DNA from: a bacterium
GTDB taxonomy: Bacteria > Orphanbacterota > Orphanbacteria > Orphanbacterales > Orphanbacteraceae
Assembly: GCA_025782575.1 (NCBI GenBank)
Contig: JALGYY010000017.1
Span: 857,892-921,891, forward strand
Direction of reading: 5' to 3'
Length of the DNA: 64,000 nt
The position numbers were made by a program, and so were the translations under genes. Shown here in pieces: positions 8,268-17,137 of this stretch. Each line of letters starts with the position of its first letter. Position 1 is the first letter of the stretch. The notes under the pieces were generated by a model. The model did no database searches and had not been told where the DNA came from. It worked only from the letters and a program-made list of their open reading frames with translations.

Positions 8268-9962
8268 TTACATTTCCTCGTAGACGGGCCCGCCGCCACC
8301 TTCCGGTGTAGTCCATTGAATCACCTGATAGGGATCCATAATGTCACAAGTTTTACAGTGAACGCAATTAGCAAAATCGATCCGGACTTTTCCTTTGCCC
8401 CCATCAGCCTCCTGTTCCCAGACGTAAACATTGGCAGGACAGAATCTTTCGCATGGATTTCCGTATTCCTCGACACATCGTGTCACACAGATCGAAGGGT
8501 CAACAATCTTGAGATGGGCCGGTTGATCTTCTACATGTTCCGTCCCTGATTTGAAGAGGGCGGTCAGTTTGTCGAATGTATAGTCTCCGTCGAATGCCTC
8601 CTCGGGAGGTTTCTCCCGTTTCCCGCCATAGTACTCGGCAATGGTCTCCATCCTCGAATGACCCGGTTCGGAGCCCATCCTGTCTTTCAGCCCCCTCCCC
8701 CCTGTGGCGATCTGGAGCCCCGTATTCAGCAGGCCGGTCCATAGACCGTTCGAAAATCCCTGGTGGAAATTCCGAGAGCTCCGTAGCTCCTGTTCGATCC
8801 AGCTCCCACGTATCGCTTCTTCGTATTTCGAGAGACCGGATCGGGAGTAATCCCCGGCGATCATCGCTGCGAGAATCGCTTCCGCGGCGAACATCCCGGA
8901 CTGAATCGCGGTATGGATCCCTTTAAGTCTCATGGGGTTCAGCATGCTGGCTGAATCACCCACAATAAGCAGGCCGTCCATGGCGAGTTGGGGCATGGAG
9001 TAATAACCGCCGAGAGGCATCGATTTCGCGCCGTACCTTTCCATCGAGCCGCCTTCCAGAATGCTCCGAAGCAATGGATGGGTCTTGTAATTCTGGAAAC
9101 AGGCGTGTGGATCCAGGAATGGATCTTTATAGTCGAGACCGACCACGAGGCCGACCGAAACCATGTCGTCTTTCATCCCGTAGATCCATCCGCCGCCATA
9201 AGTGTCCGGTTTGAGCGGATGGCCCATCGTGTGAATGACATGGCCCGGCGCAATGCGACCCGGCTTTGTTTTCCATACTTCTTTAATGCCCACGCCGTAA
9301 ACCATCGGATTGCGACCTTCGATCAGCTCAGGATGGGCGGCAAAGAGCTCCTTCGCCAGACTCCCCCGCGATCCTTCGCCAAGCACGGTTACAGGCGCTA
9401 TGAAATCAGCACCCGGCTGATAGTTCGGCTTCTCGTTTCCGTCCTTGTCGATCCCCTTGTCGGCGGTCCGCACTCCGGTGATCCGCCCTTCTTCCTCGAG
9501 AATCTCCGCCCCGGGGAATGTGGAAAAGATCTCCACGCCTTCTTCTTCGGCAATGCCTGCGAGCCATTTGGTCAACTCGCCGAGACTGACAACGTAGGAT
9601 CCATGATTCCTGAGAGGAGGAGGTGTAAAGGGAACACGAGCCTTCCCTTTCTCCGTCAGAAAGTAGAGATCATCCTTGAAGACGATCCCCTCGATGGGGC
9701 ATCCCTTTTCTATATGATCGGGGATCAATTCGGTCAATGAGCGTGGATCGAGAACCGCGCCGGAGAGCTGGTGATGCCCCGGCTCGTTCCCCTTTTCGAT
9801 TACGGCAATGAATGGCTCGTCGAACTTGTCCGCGCCGGAAGCCTCTGCAGACTCATTGTGTTTTTTGATCAATCCGGCGAGGTGAATTGCGCCGGAGAGA
9901 TTAGCCGGTCCTGCCCCGACGAAAAGAACATCGACTTCGAGAAGTTCCCGCTCTGCGGCCAT
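8268..9962 (-). CDS. Electron-transfer flavoprotein-ubiquinone oxidoreductase
   Basis: 564-residue ETF-QO, passing electrons from reduced ETF (acyl-CoA and amino-acid dehydrogenases) to the quinone pool. N-terminal FAD-binding dinucleotide fold (VLFVGAGPANLSGAIHL), ETF-QO signature NHGSYVVSLGELTKWLA, central GDSASMLNPMRLKGIH, and a C-terminal ferredoxin-like [4Fe-4S] domain (FANCVHCKTCDIMDP) typical of ETF-QO rather than soluble FixC. ATG at 9962 is chosen over a GTG at 9971 because GGGAG ends eight bases before it and would overlap the GTG. The ETF alpha/beta genes are not in the window. Peripheral inner-membrane protein. Confidence 0.93.
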   Translation of the reverse strand: MAAERELLEVDVLFVGAGPANLSGAIHLAGLIKKHNESAEASGADKFDEPFIAVIEKGNEPGHHQLSGAVLDPRSLTELIPDHIEKGCPIEGIVFKDDLYFLTEKGKARVPFTPPPLRNHGSYVVSLGELTKWLAGIAEEEGVEIFSTFPGAEILEEEGRITGVRTADKGIDKDGNEKPNYQPGADFIAPVTVLGEGSRGSLAKELFAAHPELIEGRNPMVYGVGIKEVWKTKPGRIAPGHVIHTMGHPLKPDTYGGGWIYGMKDDMVSVGLVVGLDYKDPFLDPHACFQNYKTHPLLRSILEGGSMERYGAKSMPLGGYYSMPQLAMDGLLIVGDSASMLNPMRLKGIHTAIQSGMFAAEAILAAMIAGDYSRSGLSKYEEAIRGSWIEQELRSSRNFHQGFSNGLWTGLLNTGLQIATGGRGLKDRMGSEPGHSRMETIAEYYGGKREKPPEEAFDGDYTFDKLTALFKSGTEHVEDQPAHLKIVDPSICVTRCVEEYGNPCERFCPANVYVWEQEADGGKGKVRIDFANCVHCKTCDIMDPYQVIQWTTPEGGGGPVYEEM

Positions 9963-10104
9963 TAACGTCACTCCCGTGAATCAGTGAGACGCGCCTGTTT
10001 CTGATTGCTGAAAATCGCTGTCAGAGTAGCAAGAGAGCGAGAGGGGCCGCAAGAGAATAGCGAAGTGATTCGGGAGGGCCGGCGGAAGGTCCGGGTGATC
10101 CGAG

Positions 10105-13100
10105 TTAACGGAGACCATGCTTGTCGAGCTTCTTGTGAAGGCCCCAGCGGGAGATGCCGAGGAGTTTGGCCATACGTGTGATGTTTCCGTCGCAGCGGTC
10201 GAGGTATCCTACGAGAAGCTCCTTTTCGTGCTTCGCGACCTGATCCCTCAATGAGCCCGCTCCCGGCTCACGGGGAGTCAATGTCGCGTCCCCTCCAAAC
10301 CGATCCTCGCCCTGAGTGACACTGGAAAGATCCAGGGGGCCGACCAGGTTGTTGTCGCAAAGAACGACGAGCCGACGCATCTCGCTCCTCAGCTCCCGCA
10401 CATTTCCGGGCCAATTATGCCGGAGCAGCATCTGCGACGCGTGTTCATCGAGCCGAATCGGTTCTTTTCCCATCTCTGCCGAAAAAATCCGAAGGAAATA
10501 TTGCGAAAGGAGAAGAATATCTTCCAGCCTCTCCCTCAAGGGGGGGATATCGATCTTGATCACGTTCAGCCGGTAATAGAGATCCTCGAGGAAATTCCCT
10601 TCGTGGACTTCATTCAACAGATCCCGATTGGAAGCGCAGACGAACCGGACATCTACATCGATATAGTGATTGGATCCGAGCGGACGGATTCTCTTCTCTT
10701 CCAGAACGTGCAGCAGTTTGGACTGTACACTGGGGTTCATCTTGTCGATTTCGTCGAGGAATACGGTCGATCCTGACGCCTCTTTCAGAAGGCCGACCTT
10801 GTCGGCATGAGCACCGGTGAACGATCCCGCCTTGTGGCCGAACAGCTCACTCTCGAGTAATTGCTCAGGAAGAGTCGCGCAGTTGATGCTGAACAGCGTG
10901 CGATCCCGTCGGGGACTTTCGCCATGAACCGCCCGGGTGACCAGTTGCTTCCCGGTACCGGTTTCCCCCTGGATGAGCACGGTTACGTTCGTGCCCGCCA
11001 CTTTGCGAACAAGATCGAGCACGTCGTACATCTTCTCGCTCTGAGTGACGATCTCATCGAAGCGGCCGGCATGACTCACCTGCTTCTTCAGCCGCGTGTT
11101 CTCTTCCATCAGTTCTTTCTGACGGGATGCCAGAAGGGTGAGAACAAACTTCTGCGAGCGAACGAGCCCGACGACCAGATCGAGTTCCCGCGAAGCGAAC
11201 GGGGCGCGGTGATCTTCCCGATCGAGATAAATGGCGCCCGAAATATCGGCATTGGTATGAAACGGAACAACGAGAAGGCTTCGCACGGATCCCCCCCCGG
11301 AGAGCACTCTGCCCGGGATGCGGGGATCACTGGCAACAGCTGTCGAGAGGAATGGCCGCCCTTCCTTGAAACCGACTTCCAGGATGGGGTGCAGCACTTC
11401 GATCACCCCTTTCGCCTCACGCTGGCGAAGACCGTGGATCGAGCGCTCGATCGGCTTCCCCTCTTCTCCTTCGAAGACCATCAGGATACCCCGATCCCCG
11501 TTGGTCCGAGCGACCAGCTCTTCGAGCAGACTCTTGAGATCGAATTTCATGGAGGTCGACGGGAGGAGTTCATGGATCGCGAGGTGATCGTTCCGGCGAC
11601 TCACCGAACGGTCCACCATTTGATCTTCGAGGGCGCGGCGAATCAGGTCGACCTGATCCATATGGCGGGTATCGTGCAGCTCGGTGAAGATCCGCTCCGC
11701 CTCCGCGAGTGAATGCTCGACCTTGGTCTGTTCGCCGGTTTCGTTCAGCAGTCTCGCCTCTTCGATGCGAGCTTTTCCGAGCCAGAGCGGAACTCCCGCT
11801 TCCAGAAATATCCGCCTTGCCTCGGCGACTTCGAGCTGAAGGTCGGTCGTCTCGAGCCCTTCATGCAGCATGCCGATTCGCACATGCCTGACGAGCGCCT
11901 TGCCGAGTTCGATCCGCTCACCCATCCGCCTCAGCATGTCGATTCCCTGACCGAACATGCTATCGAACCGGGTCCAGTTTCCTTCGATTCCGGCCACCAT
12001 GCCGAGGGAGCACTGGAGTACCGCCTCTTCGTACCGCTCTCCCACTTTACGGGCGGTGATCAGCGCGCGACTGAATTCCTCGGACGCACTCTCCCGATCA
12101 CCGAGCCTGAGGTGAGCGAGGCCGATCCGCCTGCCGATCTGGATGGCGTGCTCGGAGTCTTCACCGAGAGGAAGGGCGACTTCGAGTGCCCGGCGATAGG
12201 TGGTGATGGCCCCCTCCCAATCACCCGCGGTTCTCAGCAAGTCGCCGAGATCACGCCTGACGAGTACCTCTTCCCGCAGGTACCCCCCTTCGCGACACGC
12301 TTCGAGGGTCGACTCCATCATGGTCTCAGCGTCAACCGGTCTCCCCCGCAATACCTGGATCCGTGAGAGTCCGATCCGGGCGAGAACCCCCCCCTGCTTC
12401 TGGCCGGTCTGTAGATAAAGCCGAAGTGCGTCCCGATAGGCCTCCTCCGCAAGATTGAGATCTCCCCTGTGGGTATGGATGACAGCCATATTAATCAGTA
12501 CATGAGCGCGGTACGAGAACGTTCCCGTCTCTTTCAGTACTTCATTGGCCTGCTCCAGCAGGTAGAGCGCCCTGGTGGAATCGCTCTGCTCCTTGCAGAC
12601 GAGCGCCAGATTGATGGTCGCCTGAACAAGCCTGGTCGAATCGCCTGCCCGGCGTGCACTCGCCAGCGCGTCTTCATAGTATTCCCGCGCTCGGGAGAGC
12701 TCGCCGGTCCGAAAGTATCCGTGGCCGTAACAGATCTGAACTTTGGCGATGGCGGCGTGGTCATCGCTCCTTTGAAGAATAGCGAAAGCTTTGTCACAGC
12801 GAAGCAGGGCTTCTTCGTAACGCCCCCGCCGGATATCCAGGTAGCCGTGCAGTATGCCCGCTTCCGCTTTGAGCGTCTCCGCGGGCCCCTCGGCGAGTGA
12901 ACTGCATTCATTGATAACGGTAGCAAGTGTGGCTTCCACGGAGTCGTAATCCCCCCGCTCATACTGGCACCACGCTTCTTTGATGCGGATCGCTACGGCT
13001 TCGATCGGCGTTAATCCGCCCTGCCGTAATCCGAGTGTTCTGTAGTCATGAAATTTGGCGCAGGCATCCTGAAACTGGCCGACTGAGTAGTAGAGGTCAG

Positions 13101-13209
13101 CTAGCCGCTCGAGCTTCTGCAGCTTCTCCGGACCATCCTCGTTAGAGTCAAGCCTCCGGAGAGCGGAAAGCTCGCGCCGAATCAGGCGTTTCTTATCGTC
13201 CTGTGTCAT
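10105..13209 (-). CDS. TPR-GAF-sigma54 activator-Fis HTH regulator
   Basis: 1034-residue bacterial enhancer-binding protein with an unusual sensor. Residues 20-520 are about a dozen tetratricopeptide-like helix pairs (for example KVQICYGHGYFRTGELSRAR); 555-700 is GAF-like (ERSIHGLRQREAKGV ... LLVVPFHTNADISGAIYLDR); 715-950 is the sigma54-interacting AAA+ domain with Walker A GETGTGKQ (~750), GAFTGA-loop variant GSFTGA, Walker B VFLDEID and arginine finger region; the C terminus is a Fis-type HTH (NITRMAKLLGISRWGLHKKL). There is no receiver domain, so the input is probably ligand or protein binding to TPR/GAF. AGGAG lies five bases before the ATG. Second gene after a secreted mini-protein, 37 bases apart. 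Confidence 0.9.
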   Translation of the reverse strand: MTQDDKKRLIRRELSALRRLDSNEDGPEKLQKLERLADLYYSVGQFQDACAKFHDYRTLGLRQGGLTPIEAVAIRIKEAWCQYERGDYDSVEATLATVINECSSLAEGPAETLKAEAGILHGYLDIRRGRYEEALLRCDKAFAILQRSDDHAAIAKVQICYGHGYFRTGELSRAREYYEDALASARRAGDSTRLVQATINLALVCKEQSDSTRALYLLEQANEVLKETGTFSYRAHVLINMAVIHTHRGDLNLAEEAYRDALRLYLQTGQKQGGVLARIGLSRIQVLRGRPVDAETMMESTLEACREGGYLREEVLVRRDLGDLLRTAGDWEGAITTYRRALEVALPLGEDSEHAIQIGRRIGLAHLRLGDRESASEEFSRALITARKVGERYEEAVLQCSLGMVAGIEGNWTRFDSMFGQGIDMLRRMGERIELGKALVRHVRIGMLHEGLETTDLQLEVAEARRIFLEAGVPLWLGKARIEEARLLNETGEQTKVEHSLAEAERIFTELHDTRHMDQVDLIRRALEDQMVDRSVSRRNDHLAIHELLPSTSMKFDLKSLLEELVARTNGDRGILMVFEGEEGKPIERSIHGLRQREAKGVIEVLHPILEVGFKEGRPFLSTAVASDPRIPGRVLSGGGSVRSLLVVPFHTNADISGAIYLDREDHRAPFASRELDLVVGLVRSQKFVLTLLASRQKELMEENTRLKKQVSHAGRFDEIVTQSEKMYDVLDLVRKVAGTNVTVLIQGETGTGKQLVTRAVHGESPRRDRTLFSINCATLPEQLLESELFGHKAGSFTGAHADKVGLLKEASGSTVFLDEIDKMNPSVQSKLLHVLEEKRIRPLGSNHYIDVDVRFVCASNRDLLNEVHEGNFLEDLYYRLNVIKIDIPPLRERLEDILLLSQYFLRIFSAEMGKEPIRLDEHASQMLLRHNWPGNVRELRSEMRRLVVLCDNNLVGPLDLSSVTQGEDRFGGDATLTPREPGAGSLRDQVAKHEKELLVGYLDRCDGNITRMAKLLGISRWGLHKKLDKHGLR

Positions 13210-13246
13210 GCACGCTCCTGATGGCCCCGGGTAGGGGAGCAGGCTA

Positions 13247-13570
13247 TCAGTAGGTCAGCGCGTCAAAGAGGGACAAGGCACCATCAAAGATCAGCATCCA
13301 TGTGCCGGCGCTCTGCCCTGAGTCCGTACCGATGTAGGTGGCGGAGGCTTCATCCACCCAGAATTCACCACCACTGCCGCCATCGCACGGCACGGGGTTG
13401 TCCGGATCACCACCGCCGTGATCCCCCAGATCTTCATGCTCTGTTAGGCTCCCTACACGACCGACTCCCCCGCCTCCACCCTCGGCAAAAGCATCAGCCG
13501 CGGGAAAACTGAAGATCATCAATCCGAGGACCAGCGTAAGAGCAAGCAGATTACTCTTTCTTGATACCAT
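13247..13570 (-). CDS. Small secreted Gly/Asp-rich protein
   Basis: 107 residues: signal peptide MVSRKSNLLALTLVLGLMIF with probable cleavage after AFA (about 29), then a glycine run, an Asp/His/Gly segment with one Cys (VPCDGG), and a hydrophobic aromatic tail (WMLIFDGALSLFDALTY). No family recognised. SD AGGTGG precedes the ATG, and a near-consensus sigma70 promoter lies about 90 bases upstream. It is the first gene of a two-gene unit with the TPR-sigma54 regulator. A peptide signal, bacteriocin-like product or envelope protein are all possible; the co-transcription suggests a functional link with the regulator (inference). Confidence 0.75.
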   Translation of the reverse strand: MVSRKSNLLALTLVLGLMIFSFPAADAFAEGGGGGVGRVGSLTEHEDLGDHGGGDPDNPVPCDGGSGGEFWVDEASATYIGTDSGQSAGTWMLIFDGALSLFDALTY

Positions 13571-13656
13571 TCGACCACCTCTCGGTCAGCGTCCGGCAGA
13601 CTCGTCGGTTACTCGGTACCCACCGGGCGCTTCGCTATAAGTTCTGATCTGTAACT

Positions 13657-13686
13657 ATTTTACGAAGAATCGAGGGGGATTGTCAA
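13657..13686 (-). promoter_or_regulatory. Sigma70-type promoter with overlapping dyad
   Basis: On the minus strand TTGACA (13681-13686), 18-base spacer, TAAAAT (13657-13662), reading into the secreted mini-protein/regulator unit. A perfect inverted repeat CGAGGG-N10-CCCTCG (13671-13692) covers the -35 element and could be an operator. Confidence 0.75.
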
Positions 13687-14008
13687 CCCTCGTCGACTTT
13701 CGCATGGTTTGCCCTTATTTGATGCAATGTTCGTACCGTCCCGGCCGAATCATGCAACACTTTGCAGGAACACAAGTTATCCAACTATCGGCGGGAACGG
13801 TAAATACGATAGGAAGCCAACTCAGGTTGACGTCAATCCTGGTTGGCATTGGAGCAGTTGTATCTCTCGACATGACAAAGGATTGCAGAAGCAACTTACA
13901 TTGCCCCCTCTCCAGGCCTGGAGCCAACAGCCGTTGACCGTTCGATCCCTCTCGGCTAATCTCGCACGGGTCATTGATATCGACCCCTACGCGGGAATAG
14001 GACATCTC

Positions 14009-14830
14009 ATGCAGGAACAGCTTATTACAAGACTGAAGAAGGGCGACACCGGGAAGTATGTTTTCCTGTGCGGAGAGCCGGAGCGGGTCGATCGGATTGC
14101 CGACCTTCTCGGGAAGAGTACTCCTGTGACATCGATCCGTGAATTCAACATCAGGAATGCCGACATCGACGGAACGCAGGTGACCGTTGCGTCAACCGGA
14201 GTCGGCGGGCCTTCCACCGCCGTGCTCATGGAGGAACTCGCCAATATCGGTTGCCACACGTTCATACGAGTCGGGACGAGCGGAGGTATGGGGCCGGATG
14301 TACAGAAGGGTGACTTCGTCATCTCTTCCGCCGCGATTCGGGAAGATGGTACGACCCCCGGCTACGCATGGCCGACGTTTCCTGCAGTGGCACACCACGA
14401 AGCAATACTGGCGCTGATTGCCGGCGCCCGAAAGCAGGGGGGCCGATTTCATGTGGGTGTGACCTATTCAGTCGATTCATTCTACGCGGAAAACAAGATT
14501 CTCGAAGGGGATGAGCTCACCTCCATGTCACACAGGGGATATCAGCTCCCTTCCAGGAAGAACCGTCTTCGTGACGCCGAGGCGATGGGCGCCCTGCACA
14601 TCGAGATGGAAAACAGCACGATTCTGACCCTCGCGACCCTGTTCGGACTACGGGCCGGCTCGATCTGCACTGTCTCGGACGTCGTCCCCTGGCATCCGAC
14701 CGAAGAAATCATCAACTTCGAAGAGAATATCGCCGAATGCATCCGTGTGGGCATCGAAGGGATGAGGATCCTGATCGGCTGGGACCGCGAAAAGGGGGAT
14801 CAGCCGTTCTGGACTCCCCCGACCCCATAG
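14009..14830 (+). CDS. Uridine phosphorylase-like nucleoside phosphorylase
   Basis: About 273 residues, PNP/UDP phosphorylase family type I. Collinear with E. coli Udp: phosphate-binding CGEPERVDRI, STGVGGPSTAVLMEELA, RVGTSGGM, the substrate loop HVGVTYSVDSFY, and MENSTILTLATL near the ribose-binding Glu. Cytosolic pyrimidine nucleoside salvage is expected. The start is uncertain: ATG 14009 gives family length but a poor SD; TTG 13934, with GGAG upstream, is an alternative adding 25 residues. Family paralogues include other nucleoside phosphorylases, so uridine specificity is likely rather than certain. Confidence 0.85.
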   Translation: MQEQLITRLKKGDTGKYVFLCGEPERVDRIADLLGKSTPVTSIREFNIRNADIDGTQVTVASTGVGGPSTAVLMEELANIGCHTFIRVGTSGGMGPDVQKGDFVISSAAIREDGTTPGYAWPTFPAVAHHEAILALIAGARKQGGRFHVGVTYSVDSFYAENKILEGDELTSMSHRGYQLPSRKNRLRDAEAMGALHIEMENSTILTLATLFGLRAGSICTVSDVVPWHPTEEIINFEENIAECIRVGIEGMRILIGWDREKGDQPFWTPPTP

Positions 14831-14891
14831 GGGACCGCTTATCGAGGTAAATTCCCTAAGGCGGGCATAGAGCATACCCGATACTTAGTAC

Positions 14892-16931
14892 ATGAATAGC
14901 GATCGTGAGACAGGGTCCCGGATCCTGGTCGTCGAAGATGATGACACCATTCGCCTCGTCATCTCCCAGGTTCTGGAAGAGGACGGCCATGATGTCACCT
15001 CCGCTTCCAGTGGTGAGGAGGCTCTGGCGGAATTCAAGAAGAGTCCTTCCGACCTGATTCTCACAGACATCATAATGGGAGAGATGAGCGGGATCGACCT
15101 GCTGAGAGAGGTCCGGGAGATCTCAGCGGAAACGCCGGTCATCGTTGTCACCAGTCAGGCATCTTTTGAAACCGCCGCGGCCGCGCTTCGGCTCGGTGCT
15201 TACGACTATCTGACCAAACCCTTTGAAGATCTGGACGTGATCTCCGCTGCCGTCAAACGGGCCGTGGAATGGCTCGAGATGGGGAAACACAATCGGAGAC
15301 TCCTGGAGGATCTGGAGAAAAATGCGGAGGAACTGAGAAAGGCCAAGGAGGCAGCGGAAAAAGCGACCCGAACCAAATCCCAGTTTCTTGCGAATATGAG
15401 TCACGAAATCCGTACACCAATGAACGGTGTTCTCGGCATGCTCGATCTCGTTCTCAATGCGAATCTCCCGGAAGAGCAGAAGGAATGCCTGGAAATCGCC
15501 CGCGACTCTGCCGAGTCCCTTCTCACATTGATCAACGATATTCTCGACTTCTCCAAAATTGAAGCACGCGAGCTCGTCATCGAAGAAGTTCCGTTCGACC
15601 TGGGAGCTTCGGTCGAGGGGGTGGCCGACGTGCTCGCTCCCCTGGCGGAAGAGAAGGGGCTGGAACTGCTCGTCCGATATCATCCCGGGGCTCCCCGATC
15701 AGTCGTGGGGGATCCGGGCCGGATTCGCCAGGTACTGATGAACTTCATCAGCAACGCGATCAAATTTACCCACCAAGGCCACATTATGGTCGAGGTTGCA
15801 TGCGAAGCTGGTGGCGCCGATGATGCCGATTGCTCCGAGTACGTGATCCGGGTCATTGACACAGGCATCGGTATTCCCGAAGAGAAAACCGAATCGGTTT
15901 TCGATTTGTTCACGCAGGCTGACTCGTCAACCACTCGCGAGTACGGCGGAACAGGCTTGGGACTCTCCATCTCCAAGCAGCTGATCGAGCTGATGGGCGG
16001 GTCGATCGGTGTCCGGAGCGCTCCGGGCGAAGGGTCGGATTTCTGGTTCCGGCTACGCCTACCGCTCAGTGAATCCGTTCCGTCCTCTTCGCCGACGGAC
16101 GACTCACTCGCAACTGCTCGGGTGCTTGTAGTGGATGACCTCGAAGTGAGTCGGCAGGTCGTTCTGGAGTTGGTCGACCACATGAGTATGCGCCACAGTA
16201 CGGCGACCGGCGTGGACGAAGCTGTCGAAGCATTCCGCGAGGCACGATCTACCGGCGATCCGTTCAGTTTCGCCATTATCGATAACCGTGCTCCCACCAG
16301 AATCGGCGAGGCATTCTCCCGGACTGTAAGCACAGATTCAGACCTCTCCTCGATGCCCATGGTCTTTCTCACAACTAAGTCCGAGCGTTGGGGCGCTGAC
16401 CGGCCGAAGAAATCCGGCTTCATTTCTTGGGCCTTGAAGCCACTGATGCTGAATAAGCTCCAGGAGGCCGTGGCTGCCGTGTGGCCTGCCTCCGGTCACA
16501 GCGCTGAAGACCGGAACGACCGGGATTCTCAGGCGACCGATCCCATTCTTGATGAGTTCCTCGTCAATCTTCAGGTTCTGGTTGCCGAAGACAACCCGGT
16601 CAATCAGAAAGTCGCATCCATGCTCCTCGAAAAGCTCGGTTGCCAGGTCGATGTCGCCGCCACCGGCCGGGAAGCGGTCGAGATGATCGGGAGCAAGGAA
16701 TACGGCCTCGTACTGATGGACTGTCAAATGCCCGAGATGGACGGCTACGAAGCGACTCGCGAAATCAGGCGTCTTATGGACCCTGAGTCCCGCATTCCGA
16801 TCATTGCCCTTACCGGCAACGCCATGCAGGGCGATCGGGAAAAGTGCATCGACGCGGGCATGGACGACCACATCCTCAAGCCGATACGAAGCGAAACCCT
16901 TGAGGCGATCCTGGAGAAGTGGATCGACTAG
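14892..16931 (+). CDS. Hybrid histidine kinase REC-HisKA-HATPase-REC-REC
   Basis: 679-residue soluble hybrid kinase. N-terminal receiver (10-125; VVEDDD, LILTDIIM, VVTSQ, TKPFE), coiled-coil linker rich in Glu/Lys/Ala (135-165), HisKA with phosphoacceptor His at about 170 (NMSHEIRTPMNGVLG), HATPase_c (270-395; N-box FISNAIKFT, G-boxes DTGIGIP and GGTGLGLSI), a divergent receiver (410-535; VVDDLE, AIIDNR, FLTTK, ALKPL, so the key residues are kept), and a canonical receiver (560-678; VAEDN, LMDCQMPEMDG, ALTGNA, LKPI). No membrane segment, so input arrives through the first receiver. No partner regulator is adjacent and no clear SD is visible. Confidence 0.93.
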   Translation: MNSDRETGSRILVVEDDDTIRLVISQVLEEDGHDVTSASSGEEALAEFKKSPSDLILTDIIMGEMSGIDLLREVREISAETPVIVVTSQASFETAAAALRLGAYDYLTKPFEDLDVISAAVKRAVEWLEMGKHNRRLLEDLEKNAEELRKAKEAAEKATRTKSQFLANMSHEIRTPMNGVLGMLDLVLNANLPEEQKECLEIARDSAESLLTLINDILDFSKIEARELVIEEVPFDLGASVEGVADVLAPLAEEKGLELLVRYHPGAPRSVVGDPGRIRQVLMNFISNAIKFTHQGHIMVEVACEAGGADDADCSEYVIRVIDTGIGIPEEKTESVFDLFTQADSSTTREYGGTGLGLSISKQLIELMGGSIGVRSAPGEGSDFWFRLRLPLSESVPSSSPTDDSLATARVLVVDDLEVSRQVVLELVDHMSMRHSTATGVDEAVEAFREARSTGDPFSFAIIDNRAPTRIGEAFSRTVSTDSDLSSMPMVFLTTKSERWGADRPKKSGFISWALKPLMLNKLQEAVAAVWPASGHSAEDRNDRDSQATDPILDEFLVNLQVLVAEDNPVNQKVASMLLEKLGCQVDVAATGREAVEMIGSKEYGLVLMDCQMPEMDGYEATREIRRLMDPESRIPIIALTGNAMQGDREKCIDAGMDDHILKPIRSETLEAILEKWID

Positions 16932-17137
16932 GCCTCATTCCTTTTCAGTCTCCTTCTGTCCCTCACCGCCGGCACCCGCCCGACTCACCTCGATATAAAA
17001 AACGAGTCAAATCACCTAAAATCGAGTCAAGATTTCTCCGTTTATTGCCGATTCTTGGAGAGGATCAAAGTGCGCCGGCGGCTTCGGTTCGAGGCGTACG
17101 TGCGGGGCATTTGGCTTGAAAGAGGTACTCTAGGGAC

